A program made the translations under genes and the position numbers. A stretch of 64,000 nt of DNA, taken from NCBI RefSeq assembly GCF_013407835.1, contig NZ_JACCBI010000001.1:3587000-3650999 (forward strand), given 5' to 3'. Within the stretch, counting starts at the first letter, position 1, and each line of letters begins with the position of its first letter. Below are positions 18,011 to 27,178 of the stretch, piece by piece. This DNA is from Agromyces atrinae. GTDB lineage: Bacteria; Actinomycetota; Actinomycetes; Actinomycetales; Microbacteriaceae. The notes under the pieces are model-generated. The model ran no database searches. It was given only the letters and a program-made list of their open reading frames with translations, and was not told the origin of the DNA.

Positions 18011-18034
18011 CGACCGCAGGAAAGAGCAGAGATC

Positions 18035-19078
18035 ATGACTGAGATCCCCACGACGGCGCTCGGCGTCGTCGCCCACGCGGCCGGCGACATGCGCGTCGAG
18101 CCCGTGACGATCCCCGCAGCCGGCGCCGACGACGCGATCGTCGAGATCGCCTACGGCGGCGTCTGCGGTTCCGACCTGCACTACTGGCAGCACGGAGCGG
18201 CGGGGGAGTCGATCCTCCAGGCGCCCATGCTCCTCGGGCACGAGGTCGTCGGCACGGTCGTCCGCGCCGCCGAGTCGGGCGGCCCGGCGGCGGGCACGCG
18301 TGTCGCCGTGCACCCCGCGACGCCCGGCACCGGTGACGGCTCGCGCTACCCCGCCGATCGCGCGAATTTGTCGCCCGGGTGCACCTACCTCGGCAGCGCC
18401 GCGCGCTTCCCGCACACCGAGGGCGCCTTCGTGCGTTACGCAGTGCTCCCGAAGCACATGCTGCGACCGCTGCCCGAGGGGCTCTCGCTCCGCGATGCGG
18501 CCCTCGTCGAACCGGCGAGCGTCGCGTGGCACGCGGCGTCGAGGGCGGGGGATGTCGCGGGCAAGCGTGTCCTCGTCGTCGGGAGCGGTCCGATCGGAGC
18601 TCTCATCGTCGCCGTCGCCCACCGGGCCGGCGCAGCCGAGATCGTCGCCGTCGACATGCACGACACCCCGCTCGAGATCGCGACGGCGGTCGGCGCCACG
18701 CGCGTCATCCGTGCGACCGACGCGGAGGCCATCGCCGCGGTCGACGCCGACGTGGTCTTCGAGTCCTCCGGCAACCACCGCGGCCTCGCCTCGGCGTTCC
18801 GCGGCGCGACGCGCGGTGGTCGAGTCGTGATGGTCGGTCTCCTGCCCTCGGGCGAACAGCCCGCCCTCATCTCGCTCGCGATCACGCGGGAGCTCGAACT
18901 CGTCGGATCGTTCCGCTTCACGGATGAGATCGACGACGTCATCCTGGCGCTCGCCGACGGCTCTCTGCAGGTCGACGCCGTCGTCACGCACGAGTACCCC
19001 GTCGCCGACGCGCTCGCCGCGTTCGAGACGGCGCGCGACTCGGCGACGAGCGGCAAGGTGCTGCTGAGCTTCGCCTGA
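18035..19078 (+). CDS. idnD: L-idonate 5-dehydrogenase-like zinc alcohol dehydrogenase
   Basis: A 347-residue medium-chain dehydrogenase. Catalytic zinc ligands Cys44 (CGSDLHYW), His69 and Glu70 (LGHEVVG) are intact, and the nucleotide-binding GSGPIGALIV follows near residue 184. The match GGVCGSDLHYWQHG and the C-terminal SFRFTDEIDDV resemble E. coli IdnD, which oxidises L-idonate to 5-ketogluconate. The loop that normally holds four structural-zinc cysteines reads PATPGTGDGSRYPADRANLS and then PGC, so three of four cysteines are missing. It is the last gene of the gluconate operon, ending at a strong bidirectional terminator. Confidence 0.85.
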   Translation: MTEIPTTALGVVAHAAGDMRVEPVTIPAAGADDAIVEIAYGGVCGSDLHYWQHGAAGESILQAPMLLGHEVVGTVVRAAESGGPAAGTRVAVHPATPGTGDGSRYPADRANLSPGCTYLGSAARFPHTEGAFVRYAVLPKHMLRPLPEGLSLRDAALVEPASVAWHAASRAGDVAGKRVLVVGSGPIGALIVAVAHRAGAAEIVAVDMHDTPLEIATAVGATRVIRATDAEAIAAVDADVVFESSGNHRGLASAFRGATRGGRVVMVGLLPSGEQPALISLAITRELELVGSFRFTDEIDDVILALADGSLQVDAVVTHEYPVADALAAFETARDSATSGKVLLSFA

Positions 19079-19093
19079 TCGCATCACCTGAAC

Positions 19094-19133
19094 GCGCAGA
19101 ACGCCCGGGCCCCTCGGCCCGGGCGTTCTGCGC
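19094..19133. terminator. Bidirectional terminator between idnD and the GntR regulator
   Basis: GCGCAGAACGCCCGGGCC (19094-19111) and its exact complement (19116-19133) form an 18-bp perfect stem with loop CCTC. It sits between two convergent genes, 16 bases after idnD and 5 bases from the regulator stop. Confidence 0.85.
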
Positions 19134-19137
19134 ACGC

Positions 19138-19848
19138 TCAGTGCTCGCGCGGTGTGTCGAGCCAGACCTGCTCGACCTCGGCGATCGTGCGGCGCATGAT
19201 GCGGTCCATCGCGGTGCGTGCGGCGTCGGGGTCGCGCGACTGGATGGCGTTGGCGACGTCGACGTGCAGCTGCAACGCCTCCTCGTGCGGGTGGTCGGGC
19301 ATGAGCCCGTAGTCGGTGCGACCGCGCAGCACCTCGCCGATGACGTTCCTGAGGTGCGAGAACATCTCGTTGCCCGACGCCGCGAGCACGAGCGAGTGGA
19401 ACTGGATGTCGAGTTCGAGGAACGTCTGGAGGTCGCCCGACCGGCCGACCGCGCGCATGCGTGCCGCGACGGCCATGAGCTCGGCGGCGATGTCGTCGGG
19501 GGAGTGCCGGGCGGCGAGCTCGGCGGCGGCCGGTTCGACGGCAGCGCGCAGCTCGGTGAGCGAGCGCAGCTGCGCACCCTTCTGCTCGCTCGCGATGCGC
19601 CAGCGGATGATCTCGGGATCGAAGACGTTCCAGTCGGCGCGCGGGCGGATGCGGAGCCCGAGCCGGGGAACCGGCTTCACGAGGCCGAGCGACTGCAGCA
19701 CACGGACGGCTTCGCGGACGACCGACCGCGAGACGCCGAGAGCCTCCTCGATGCTGTCGGTGTGCAGCGAGGTGCCCGGCGCGAGCTCGCCCGAGACGAT
19801 TCGCGTGCCCAGGTTCTCGATGACGAGACTGTGCAGGCGGGAGCTCAT
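19138..19848 (-). CDS. GntR family regulator, FadR subfamily (FCD domain)
   Basis: A 236-residue regulator. The N-terminal winged helix (about 1-70) carries SIEEALGVSRSVVREAVRVLQSLG, the GntR recognition helix. The rest is an all-alpha FCD ligand domain with the usual metal-site residues (near DIQFHSLVLAASGNE and the C-terminal histidine region). Such proteins sense sugar acids such as gluconate. Placed convergent to the gntK-gntP-idnO-idnD operon, it is the best candidate for the protein binding the palindrome at 15202-15224. The start ATG at 19848 is used; no strong ribosome-binding site is visible before it. Confidence 0.88.
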   Translation of the reverse strand: MSSRLHSLVIENLGTRIVSGELAPGTSLHTDSIEEALGVSRSVVREAVRVLQSLGLVKPVPRLGLRIRPRADWNVFDPEIIRWRIASEQKGAQLRSLTELRAAVEPAAAELAARHSPDDIAAELMAVAARMRAVGRSGDLQTFLELDIQFHSLVLAASGNEMFSHLRNVIGEVLRGRTDYGLMPDHPHEEALQLHVDVANAIQSRDPDAARTAMDRIMRRTIAEVEQVWLDTPREH

Positions 19849-20031
19849 GGATCGAGACTATCCCTGGTAGGCTGAGCGACTGAACTTCGGCGAGGGATGT
19901 CGGCGGTGCACGCCCCGACTCCGTGATCGACGCGGTGGGAGCGAGCTTCACGGCGATTCCTCACGCGCATGCGTTCGAGTTGAACAACAGACCTCAGATC
20001 TGGGCCGCGAGCCCTTCAAGGAGATATAGAC

Positions 20032-20655
20032 ATGGCTGACAACAGCAACAACCACCTCGTCGCCGAAGCGCGCGAGACCTTCGGCAAGGGTGCGGCTCGC
20101 AAGATCCGCGCCATCGGCAAGATCCCCGCCGTCATCTATGGTCACGGCACCGAGCCGCAGCACGTCACGCTGCCGGGCCACGAGACGGCGCTCATCCTGC
20201 GCAAGTCGAACCAGGTCCTCGAGCTCGACATCGCCGGCAAGACCGAGCTCGCGCTCGTCAAGGACGTCCAGAAGGACCCGGTCCGCCAGATCATCGAGCA
20301 CATCGACCTCATCGTCATCAAGAAGGGCGAGAAGGTCCAGGTCGAGGTTCCCGTGCACCTCGTCGGCGAGACCTTCTCCGGCACCACGGTCGACCAGGAC
20401 CTCCACGTCCTCAAGCTCGAGGTCGAGGCGACGCACATCCCCGAGAACGTCGAGGTCAACGTCGAGGGTCTCACCGAGGGTTCGCACGTCTACGCGAAGG
20501 ACGTCGTGCTCCCGAAGGGCGCCGCGCTCATCGATGACGCCGAGGCGCTCATCCTCACGGTCTACGTGCCGACCGGCAACGCCGAGGACGAGGCCGCTGA
20601 CGAGGCCGTCGCCGCTGCGGCGTCCGCCGAGTCCGCCGCCGAGGCGGCTGAGTAG
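20032..20655 (+). CDS. rplY: 50S ribosomal protein L25/general stress protein Ctc
   Basis: A 207-residue long-form L25 (CTC family) that binds 5S rRNA. The N-terminal L25 fold carries AEARETFGKGAARKIRAIGKIPAVIYG (conserved parts FGKGAARK and PAVIYGHG), followed by a C-terminal beta domain (about 100-185) and an acidic Ala/Glu-rich tail. A strong AAGGAGATATAGAC ribosome-binding site precedes the ATG. It is followed by a terminator hairpin and then pth, the usual actinobacterial pair. The 180 bases upstream hold its promoter; nothing else was recognised there. Confidence 0.96.
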   Translation: MADNSNNHLVAEARETFGKGAARKIRAIGKIPAVIYGHGTEPQHVTLPGHETALILRKSNQVLELDIAGKTELALVKDVQKDPVRQIIEHIDLIVIKKGEKVQVEVPVHLVGETFSGTTVDQDLHVLKLEVEATHIPENVEVNVEGLTEGSHVYAKDVVLPKGAALIDDAEALILTVYVPTGNAEDEAADEAVAAAASAESAAEAAE

Positions 20656-20673
20656 TCAGTCGACGTCGTCGCG

Positions 20674-20724
20674 AGGGCCTGAACCCCGCCACCGAGTACG
20701 CTCGGAGGGCAGGGTTCGGGCCCT
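20674..20724 (+). terminator. Terminator after rplY
   Basis: AGGGCCTGAACCC (20674-20686) pairs with GGGTTCGGGCCCT (20712-20724) with one G-T wobble, and an inner CCGAG/CTCGG hairpin lies between. TTCTTC follows. It is 19 bases after the rplY stop. Confidence 0.75.
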
Positions 20725-20725
20725 T

Positions 20726-20772
20726 TCTTCATGAACGGGGAGCACCGTCTCTTCATGAACAGGGAGCACCGT
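20726..20772 (+). repeat. Tandem duplication of a 23-bp ribosome-binding region upstream of pth
   Basis: TCTTCATGAAC then GGGGAGCACCGT (20726-20748) is repeated, with one G-to-A change, at 20750-20772. The second copy ends inside the first possible GTG start of pth (20771). Each copy carries GGGAG, so the duplication copies the ribosome-binding site. It may create an alternative start, or be slippage scar. Confidence 0.8.
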
Positions 20773-21412
20773 GGGAATCTTCGATCGACTCTTCGGCGGC
20801 CGAGAGGCAGCGAAAGGACGTGACGCGGTGAGCGTTGAGACGTGGCTCGTCGTCGGGCTCGGAAACCCGGGACCGCAGTACGCGGGCAATCGCCACAACG
20901 TCGGTCAGATGGTCGTGCGCGAGCTCGCCGACCGGCTGCACACGGGCCTCAAGCGCCACAAGACCGGCGCACTCGTCGCCGAGGGCTTCCTCCGCCCCGG
21001 TGGCCCGAAGCTCGTCCTCGCCGTGTCGACCGGCTACATGAACACGTCGGGCGGTCCCGTTGCGGCTCTGCTCCGGTTCTACTCCGTGCCGCTCGAACGT
21101 CTCATCGTCGTGCACGACGAACTCGACGTTCCCTTCGACACGGTGCGGTTGAAGAGCGGCGGCGGCCACGGCGGTCACAACGGCCTCCGCGATATCGGCA
21201 AGGCCGCCGGCTCGCCCGACTACCTGCGCGTGCGCGTCGGCATCGGCCGCCCGCCCGGCCGTCAGGACCCGGCCGACTTCGTGCTCCGCGACTTCGCCGG
21301 CGACGAGCGCCAGGCGCTCCCCATCCTCGTCTCGGATGCCGCCGACGCCGTCGAGCTCCTCATCGACTCGGGTCTCGTCGCCGCGCAGCAGAAGGTGCAC
21401 GCCCCGCGCTGA
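20771..21412 (+). CDS. pth: Peptidyl-tRNA hydrolase
   Basis: The enzyme releases tRNA from peptidyl-tRNA that drops off ribosomes. [19 protein letters not shown] carries the catalytic His, followed by [14 protein letters not shown] (catalytic Asp) and [12 protein letters not shown]. Two starts are possible. GTG at 20771 gives 213 residues with an unusual leader [22 protein letters not shown] at 20828 gives 194 residues, the normal size, and has AAAGGA 9 bases upstream. I favour 20828 as the main start but keep the longer frame because a duplicated GGGAG precedes 20771. It follows rplY after a terminator. Confidence 0.93.
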   Translation: MGIFDRLFGGREAAKGRDAVSVETWLVVGLGNPGPQYAGNRHNVGQMVVRELADRLHTGLKRHKTGALVAEGFLRPGGPKLVLAVSTGYMNTSGGPVAALLRFYSVPLERLIVVHDELDVPFDTVRLKSGGGHGGHNGLRDIGKAAGSPDYLRVRVGIGRPPGRQDPADFVLRDFAGDERQALPILVSDAADAVELLIDSGLVAAQQKVHAPR

Positions 21413-21468
21413 GCGCAGCCGAGGCTCCGCCCGGCGTCCGTGTCGGATGTCGCGCGTAGACTTCTCGG

Positions 21469-24400
21469 GTGATCCTCCAGGGCTTTCTCACGGCGCTTTC
21501 GCGCGCCTCCACCATCGACGACGCCCTCGGCAACGCGCTCTCGAGCGCTGACTTCGCCGGACCCGACGGCCTCACTCCTCCGCTGCTCGCCGGCCTGCTC
21601 GAGCGTCGTGCCGCCGCCGGCCTCCCGCCCGTGCTCTTCGCGGTCACCGCGACGAGCCGCGAGGCCCAGAGCCTCGCGTCGAGCCTCGAGGCCTACCTCG
21701 GCGACGCCGAGATCCTCGAGTTCCCCGCGTGGGAGACCCTTCCGCACGAGCGACTGAGCCCCAGTGCCGAGACGGTCGGTCGCCGGCTCCAGACGCTTCG
21801 CCGTCTGCACGAGTACTCGAATGACCTCGGCCCGCGTCATCCGCTCGTCGTCGTCGCCTCGGTGCGTGCCGCCCTGCAACCGGTCGCCGACAATCTCGCC
21901 GAACTCGCTCCGATCGCCCTCGGCGAGGGCAGCCGCGGCCACGACCTCTCGCAGATCGCGGCGCGCCTCGTCGACCTCGCCTACGGTCGTGTCGACATGG
22001 TCGCCCGGCGCGGCGAGTTCGCCGTGCGCGGCGGCATCCTCGACGTCTTCCCGCCGACGGCCGATCACCCGTATCGCATCGAGTTCTTCGGCGACGAGGT
22101 CGAGCAGATCCGAGCGTTCCAGGTCGCCGACCAGCGATCGATGCCCGAGCCGATCGCGACCGTCGAACTCGCGCCGAGCCGAGAACTCCTGCTCGGCGAG
22201 TCGGTGCGCCAGCGCGCTCGCGAGATGCTGCACGAGTTCCCGAACCTCGCCCAGATGCTCGAGAAGATCTCCGAGGGCATCCCCGTCGAGGGCATGGAGA
22301 GCCTCACGCCCGTGCTCGTCGATCGGCTCGTTCCGGTGACGACCTACCTTCCCGCGGGCTCCGCCGTCGCCATCCTGCAGCCCGAACGGGTCGCGAGTCG
22401 GGCCGCGAGCCTCGCCGACACCAACCGGGAGTTCCTCGCCGCCGCGTGGAGCGCCGCGACCGCCGGTGGCTCCGCCCCCATCGATCCGACCTCCTCAGGA
22501 CTCGACACGGGAGACTTCCTGAGCCTCGCCGAGCTTCGCGAGAGCGTGCTCTTCACCGCCCCGGGCACTCGCGACGCGGGCGCGGTGTGGTGGACGATGA
22601 GCGTCTTCGACGCCGACTCGGAGACCGACTCGACGCACCACGCGATCGCGGCCCAGGCCGTGCCGAGCTTCCAGGGCAACGTCATGGGAGCGGTCGACCA
22701 CGTCGTCGCGCGTCTCGCCGACGGCTGGTCGATCGTCATCGCCTCGGCGGGCCACGGGCTCGTCGACCGTGCCGCCGACGTCCTCGCCGAGCGCGAGGTG
22801 CCCGCGCGTATCGTCGAGTCGATGCCCTCCGATCCCGAGCCCGGTATCGCGTACCTCCTGCAGGCGCCGGCGGCTCGAGGCGTCGAGGTGCCCGAGATCA
22901 AACTCGGGCTCCTGAGCGAGGCCGACTTCTACGGCCGGTCGACGAGCTACGACTCGCGCGGTCCGAAGAAGCTCGCGGCGCGGCGACGGAACGTCGTCGA
23001 TCCGCTGCAGCTCGTCGCGGGCGATCACGTCGTTCACACGACGCACGGCATCGGTCGGTTCGTCGAGATGGTGCAGCGCGAGGTCGCCGCGGGCGCCCGC
23101 CCCACGGGCCCCAGCCGCACAGCGGGAATCGCGAGTCAGCCGACGATCGTGCGCGAGTACCTCGTCATCGAGTACGCGCCGTCGAAGCGGGGTCAGGCGG
23201 GCGACCGTCTCTTCGTGCCGACCGACCAGCTCGACCTGCTCTCGCGGTACGTCGGCGGCGAGGCTCCGACGCTCTCGAAGATGGGCGGCAGCGACTGGGC
23301 GCAGGCGAAGGGCAAGGCCCGGAAGGCCGTCCGCGACATCGCCGTCGAACTCGTGAAGCTCTACTCGGCGCGCATGGCGGCCAAGGGCCACGCCTTCGGG
23401 CCCGACACGCCCTGGCAGCGCGAGCTCGAAGAGGCGTTCCCGTACGCCGAGACGAACGACCAGCTGCAGACGATCGACGAGGTCAAGGCCGACATGGAGC
23501 GGCCCATCCCGATGGATCGACTGCTCGCCGGCGACGTCGGCTTCGGCAAGACCGAGGTCGCCGTGCGCGCGGCCTTCAAGGCGATCCAGGGCGGCAAGCA
23601 GGTCGCCATGCTCGTTCCGACGACACTCCTCGTCAAGCAGCACCTCGAGACGTTCTCGGAGCGGTTCGCGGGCTTCCCCGTGCACGTGCGCGCGCTCTCG
23701 CGCTTCCAGTCCGACAAGGAGGCGCGCGAGACAATCGCGGGCCTCGCCGACGGCACGATCGACCTCGTCATCGGAACCCATCGCATCCTCACCGATTCGA
23801 TCAGCTTCAAAGACCTCGGACTCGTCATCATCGACGAGGAGCAGCGCTTCGGCGTCGAGCACAAGGACGCTCTCAAGAAGCTCAAGACGAACGTCGACCT
23901 GCTCGCGATGAGCGCCACGCCCATCCCGCGCACGCTCGAGATGGCCGTCACCGGCATCCGTGAGATGTCGACCCTCGCGACGCCGCCCGAAGACCGTCAT
24001 CCGATCCTCACGTTCGTCGGGCCGTATTCCGAGAAGCAGGTCGGCGCCGCAATCCGTCGCGAGCTGCTGCGCGAGGGCCAGGTGTTCTTCGTCCACAACC
24101 GCGTGTCGTCGATCAACCGGGTGGCCGCCCAGCTCGCCGAACTCGTGCCCGAGGCGCGCATCGCCGTCGCGCACGGTCAGCTGGGCGAGCACCAGCTCGA
24201 GCAGATCGTCGACGACTTCTGGGAGCGGAAGTTCGACGTGCTCGTCTCGACGACCATCATCGAGACCGGCCTCGACATCGCGAACGCGAACACGATCATC
24301 ATCGACCGGGCCGACAAGTACGGCCTGAGCCAGCTGCACCAGCTGCGCGGCCGCGTCGGCCGCGGGCGTGAGCGTGCGTACGCGTACTTCCTCTACGACG

Positions 24401-25113
24401 AGACGAAGCCGCTCAGCGAGACGGCCCACGACCGCCTCTCGACGATCGCCGCCAACAACGACCTCGGCAGCGGCATGCAGGTCGCTCTCAAAGACCTCGA
24501 GATCCGCGGCGCGGGTAACCTGCTCGGCGGCGAACAGGCCGGTCACATCGCGGGCGTCGGTTTCGACCTGTACCTCCGCATGATCGGCGAGGCGGTCTCG
24601 GCCTTCCGAGGCGATGTCGCCGAGGGGCAGACCGAGCTGCGGCTTGAGTTGCCGATCGAAGCGCACATCCCGGAGACCTATGTCGACAGTGAGCGCCTTC
24701 GCCTCGAGGCCTACCAGAAGCTCTCGGCGGCGAGTGGCCCGGCCGCGGCCGAGGGGCAGATCGACGCGGTGCTCGAAGAGCTCACCGACCGATACGGCAC
24801 GCCACCGGCCTCGGTCGAAAACCTCATCGCGGTGTCGCGCCTTCGCCGTCACGCGCAGCGCGCGGGTCTCTCCGAGCTCATCGCGACCGGCACCCGCCTG
24901 CGTCTTGCTCCGGCACGCCTGCCCGATTCGCTGCAGGTGCGCCTGCAGCGCCTGTACCCCGGCGGCAAGTACTTCGCGCAGAACGACGTCGCGCTCGTGC
25001 CGTTCCCGGTCGTCGACGGCGTGCCGCTCACCGACGAGAAGCTCGTCGCGTGGGTGCAGCAGCTGCTCGAGGCGCTCTTCCCGCTGCCCGAGAAGGCGGC
25101 GGTCGCGCCCTAG
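21469..25113 (+). CDS. mfd: Transcription-repair coupling factor Mfd
   Basis: A 1214-residue DNA translocase that removes stalled RNA polymerase at lesions and recruits UvrA. The UvrB-like N-terminal region spans about 1-330. The RNA-polymerase interaction domain lies at about 505-600 (DHVVHTTHGIGRFVEM). The RecG-like helicase has Walker A GDVGFGKTEVAVRA near 688, Walker B DEEQRFG near 789 and TATPIPRTLEMA shortly after. The C-terminal TRCF domain follows at about 1010-1120. The length is typical. GTG at 21469 is the first start that keeps the conserved N-terminal helix. It starts 56 bases after pth and converges with nhaA. Confidence 0.97.
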   Translation: MILQGFLTALSRASTIDDALGNALSSADFAGPDGLTPPLLAGLLERRAAAGLPPVLFAVTATSREAQSLASSLEAYLGDAEILEFPAWETLPHERLSPSAETVGRRLQTLRRLHEYSNDLGPRHPLVVVASVRAALQPVADNLAELAPIALGEGSRGHDLSQIAARLVDLAYGRVDMVARRGEFAVRGGILDVFPPTADHPYRIEFFGDEVEQIRAFQVADQRSMPEPIATVELAPSRELLLGESVRQRAREMLHEFPNLAQMLEKISEGIPVEGMESLTPVLVDRLVPVTTYLPAGSAVAILQPERVASRAASLADTNREFLAAAWSAATAGGSAPIDPTSSGLDTGDFLSLAELRESVLFTAPGTRDAGAVWWTMSVFDADSETDSTHHAIAAQAVPSFQGNVMGAVDHVVARLADGWSIVIASAGHGLVDRAADVLAEREVPARIVESMPSDPEPGIAYLLQAPAARGVEVPEIKLGLLSEADFYGRSTSYDSRGPKKLAARRRNVVDPLQLVAGDHVVHTTHGIGRFVEMVQREVAAGARPTGPSRTAGIASQPTIVREYLVIEYAPSKRGQAGDRLFVPTDQLDLLSRYVGGEAPTLSKMGGSDWAQAKGKARKAVRDIAVELVKLYSARMAAKGHAFGPDTPWQRELEEAFPYAETNDQLQTIDEVKADMERPIPMDRLLAGDVGFGKTEVAVRAAFKAIQGGKQVAMLVPTTLLVKQHLETFSERFAGFPVHVRALSRFQSDKEARETIAGLADGTIDLVIGTHRILTDSISFKDLGLVIIDEEQRFGVEHKDALKKLKTNVDLLAMSATPIPRTLEMAVTGIREMSTLATPPEDRHPILTFVGPYSEKQVGAAIRRELLREGQVFFVHNRVSSINRVAAQLAELVPEARIAVAHGQLGEHQLEQIVDDFWERKFDVLVSTTIIETGLDIANANTIIIDRADKYGLSQLHQLRGRVGRGRERAYAYFLYDETKPLSETAHDRLSTIAANNDLGSGMQVALKDLEIRGAGNLLGGEQAGHIAGVGFDLYLRMIGEAVSAFRGDVAEGQTELRLELPIEAHIPETYVDSERLRLEAYQKLSAASGPAAAEGQIDAVLEELTDRYGTPPASVENLIAVSRLRRHAQRAGLSELIATGTRLRLAPARLPDSLQVRLQRLYPGGKYFAQNDVALVPFPVVDGVPLTDEKLVAWVQQLLEALFPLPEKAAVAP

Positions 25114-25155
25114 CGGCGGCTACCCCTCGAGGCGGCGCGATCTAGCGACGGTGCC

Positions 25156-26352
25156 TCACCGTGAGAGCGCGCCGCCGACGCCGGCCGCTGCCCCGAGCCT
25201 CCGGTAGTGCCGCGATCGCAGCGTCACGACGATCGCCGAGAGCACCATTGCGATGCCCGAGCCGAGTAGCACGGCGAGCGTGCCCTGGTCGGTGATGCCC
25301 GGCAGGCCGGCGAACGCGAGCTCGTTCATGAGCAGCGACACCGTGAAGCCGATGCCGCCGAGCGTGCCGATGGTGGCGAGGTCGACCCACGTGAGCGACG
25401 TGCCCGTGCCGCGGCGGAGCAGCAACCCGCCGAGCACGCCCGCGAGGGTGATACCGATGATCTTGCCGAACGGCAGGGCGATCACGATTCCCCAGAACGC
25501 CGGATCGAGCTCGGTCGGGCTCGCCTGAGGGATCGCGACGAGCGCGGCCGAGAAGGCGAACAGCGGCAGCACGACGGCGTTCGACCACGGCTCGAGCGCG
25601 TGGACCGCTCGGCCTCCCGGGCGCCGCGCCATGACGAGGCCGAGGGCGACTCCGGCGATCGTCGCGTGAACACCCGACTGGTAGACGAAGTACCACGCGA
25701 GTGCTCCGAGCACGATGAGTCCGGCGGCGATCGGCCAGACGGGGAGCCGCGCGAGGCGGTAGGCGGCGCGCGGAGCGAGGAGGCGGCTGAGCACGCCGAA
25801 CGCCGCGACGGCGATCACGGCGAGAGCGAGCGAGGCGAGGTCGGCGTCGGTCGTGAAGAAGAACGCGATGATGAGGATCGCGACGAGGTCGTCGAGCACG
25901 GCGAGGGCGAGGAGGAACACGCGCACGCGCGTCGGGATCCAGCGACCGAAGACGGCGAGCACGCCGAGGGCGAAGGCGATGTCGGTCGCCGTGGGGATCG
26001 GCCAGCCGTCGGCCGTCGGTGTGCCGGCGGTGAAGGCGAGGAAGACGAGCGCGGGCACGACGACGCCGCCGAGCGCGGCCATCGCGGGCAGGCTCGCCTT
26101 CGAGACGCTGTTGAGATCGCCGATGGCGAGTTCGCGTTTCAGTTCGACCGCGACGATGAAGAAGAAGATCGCGAGCAGGCCGTCACTGATCCAGTGGCCG
26201 ACCGAGAGATCGAGGCCGAGCGAGGCCGGGAGGTGGGCGTTCTTGGCCGCGATGAGGTCGACGCCGAACGGCAGGTTCGCGAGGACGAGGCCGACGACGG
26301 CCGCGATGAGGAGGAGAAGGGCGGAGACCCTCTCGGAACGGAGGACGTGCAT
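25156..26352 (-). CDS. nhaA: Na+/H+ antiporter NhaA
   Basis: A 398-residue membrane antiporter expelling Na+ (or Li+) in exchange for protons, with about 12 hydrophobic segments. The discontinuous-helix signatures PTATDIAFALGVLAVFG and the ion-binding pair in LAVLDDLVAIL are intact. The C-terminal GGIGFTVSLLMNELAF (conserved GFTVSLF-like) is present. Start ATG 26352 (MHVLRSERVSA) is chosen because the 26 in-frame residues upstream do not fit the family N-terminus and a GGGG stretch lies just upstream. It is divergent from mazG with about 106 bases between, and convergent with mfd. Confidence 0.94.
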   Translation of the reverse strand: MHVLRSERVSALLLLIAAVVGLVLANLPFGVDLIAAKNAHLPASLGLDLSVGHWISDGLLAIFFFIVAVELKRELAIGDLNSVSKASLPAMAALGGVVVPALVFLAFTAGTPTADGWPIPTATDIAFALGVLAVFGRWIPTRVRVFLLALAVLDDLVAILIIAFFFTTDADLASLALAVIAVAAFGVLSRLLAPRAAYRLARLPVWPIAAGLIVLGALAWYFVYQSGVHATIAGVALGLVMARRPGGRAVHALEPWSNAVVLPLFAFSAALVAIPQASPTELDPAFWGIVIALPFGKIIGITLAGVLGGLLLRRGTGTSLTWVDLATIGTLGGIGFTVSLLMNELAFAGLPGITDQGTLAVLLGSGIAMVLSAIVVTLRSRHYRRLGAAAGVGGALSR

Positions 26353-26458
26353 GAGACCCCTGTCGTGGGTGCGGTTGATCGATGCGGCCTGACGGCCGGC
26401 CGACCAGACTTCCCGGCACTCCTCGATCACTCTATCGGCTGCCGCCTAGGCTGATCGC

Positions 26459-27166
26459 ATGGCACACGAGTTCGAGGGGCGGGGTCTCGCCGGCCTCGTC
26501 GAGATGACGGCACGACTTCGCGGACCGGGCGGATGCCCCTGGGATGCCGATCAGACGCATGCGTCGCTCGTGCAATACCTCGTCGAAGAGACCCACGAGC
26601 TCATCGAGGCGATCGAGACGGGCGACCGCGGCGAGATGATCGAGGAGCTCGGCGACGTGCTCTACCAGGTGCTCTTCCACTCGGACATCGCCGCCCACAC
26701 CCCCGGCGAGGACTTCGACATCGACACGGTCGCCGATCACATGACGGCGAAGATGGTCGCGCGTCATCCGCATGTCTTCGGAGATCGCGAGGCCGACACG
26801 GCCGCCGATGTCGTCGCGTTCTGGGACGACGTCAAGGCGACCGAGAAGCCGCACCGCACGAGCGTCCTCGACGGCATCCCGATGGGGATGCCCGCGCTCG
26901 CCCTCGCCGACAAGATGATCGGACGCGCCGAGCGCGTGGGTGCGCCCGTCGCGGTCGAGCGGGCGGATGACGTCGCGGTGGCCGAACTCGATGCTGCCGA
27001 CCCCGATGCAGGCCCCACCGAAGAGGAACTCGGCGACCAGTTGCTGGCGATCGTCGCGGATGCGCGCGAACGCGGCCTCGACTCCGAACGCGCGTTGCGG
27101 GGGGCGCTCCGCAGGCTCGGCGATCGCATTCGCGAGACCGAGGGATCAGCAACCGCCCAGGCGTGA
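26459..27166 (+). CDS. mazG: Nucleoside triphosphate pyrophosphohydrolase MazG
   Basis: A 235-residue all-alpha NTP pyrophosphatase that removes aberrant NTPs. GGCPWDADQTH opens the domain. The Mg-binding EETHELIEA (EExxE) and EELGDVLYQVLFH (ExxD) motifs follow at about residues 42-82. It has one full MazG domain plus a shorter C-terminal helical region (about 140-235), close to M. tuberculosis MazG in layout rather than the tandem E. coli form. Its place downstream of mfd agrees with actinobacterial order, with nhaA inserted between. It converges with the ABC permease gene 12 bases away. Confidence 0.93.
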   Translation: MAHEFEGRGLAGLVEMTARLRGPGGCPWDADQTHASLVQYLVEETHELIEAIETGDRGEMIEELGDVLYQVLFHSDIAAHTPGEDFDIDTVADHMTAKMVARHPHVFGDREADTAADVVAFWDDVKATEKPHRTSVLDGIPMGMPALALADKMIGRAERVGAPVAVERADDVAVAELDAADPDAGPTEEELGDQLLAIVADARERGLDSERALRGALRRLGDRIRETEGSATAQA

Positions 27167-27178
27167 CACGCGGTGGGC

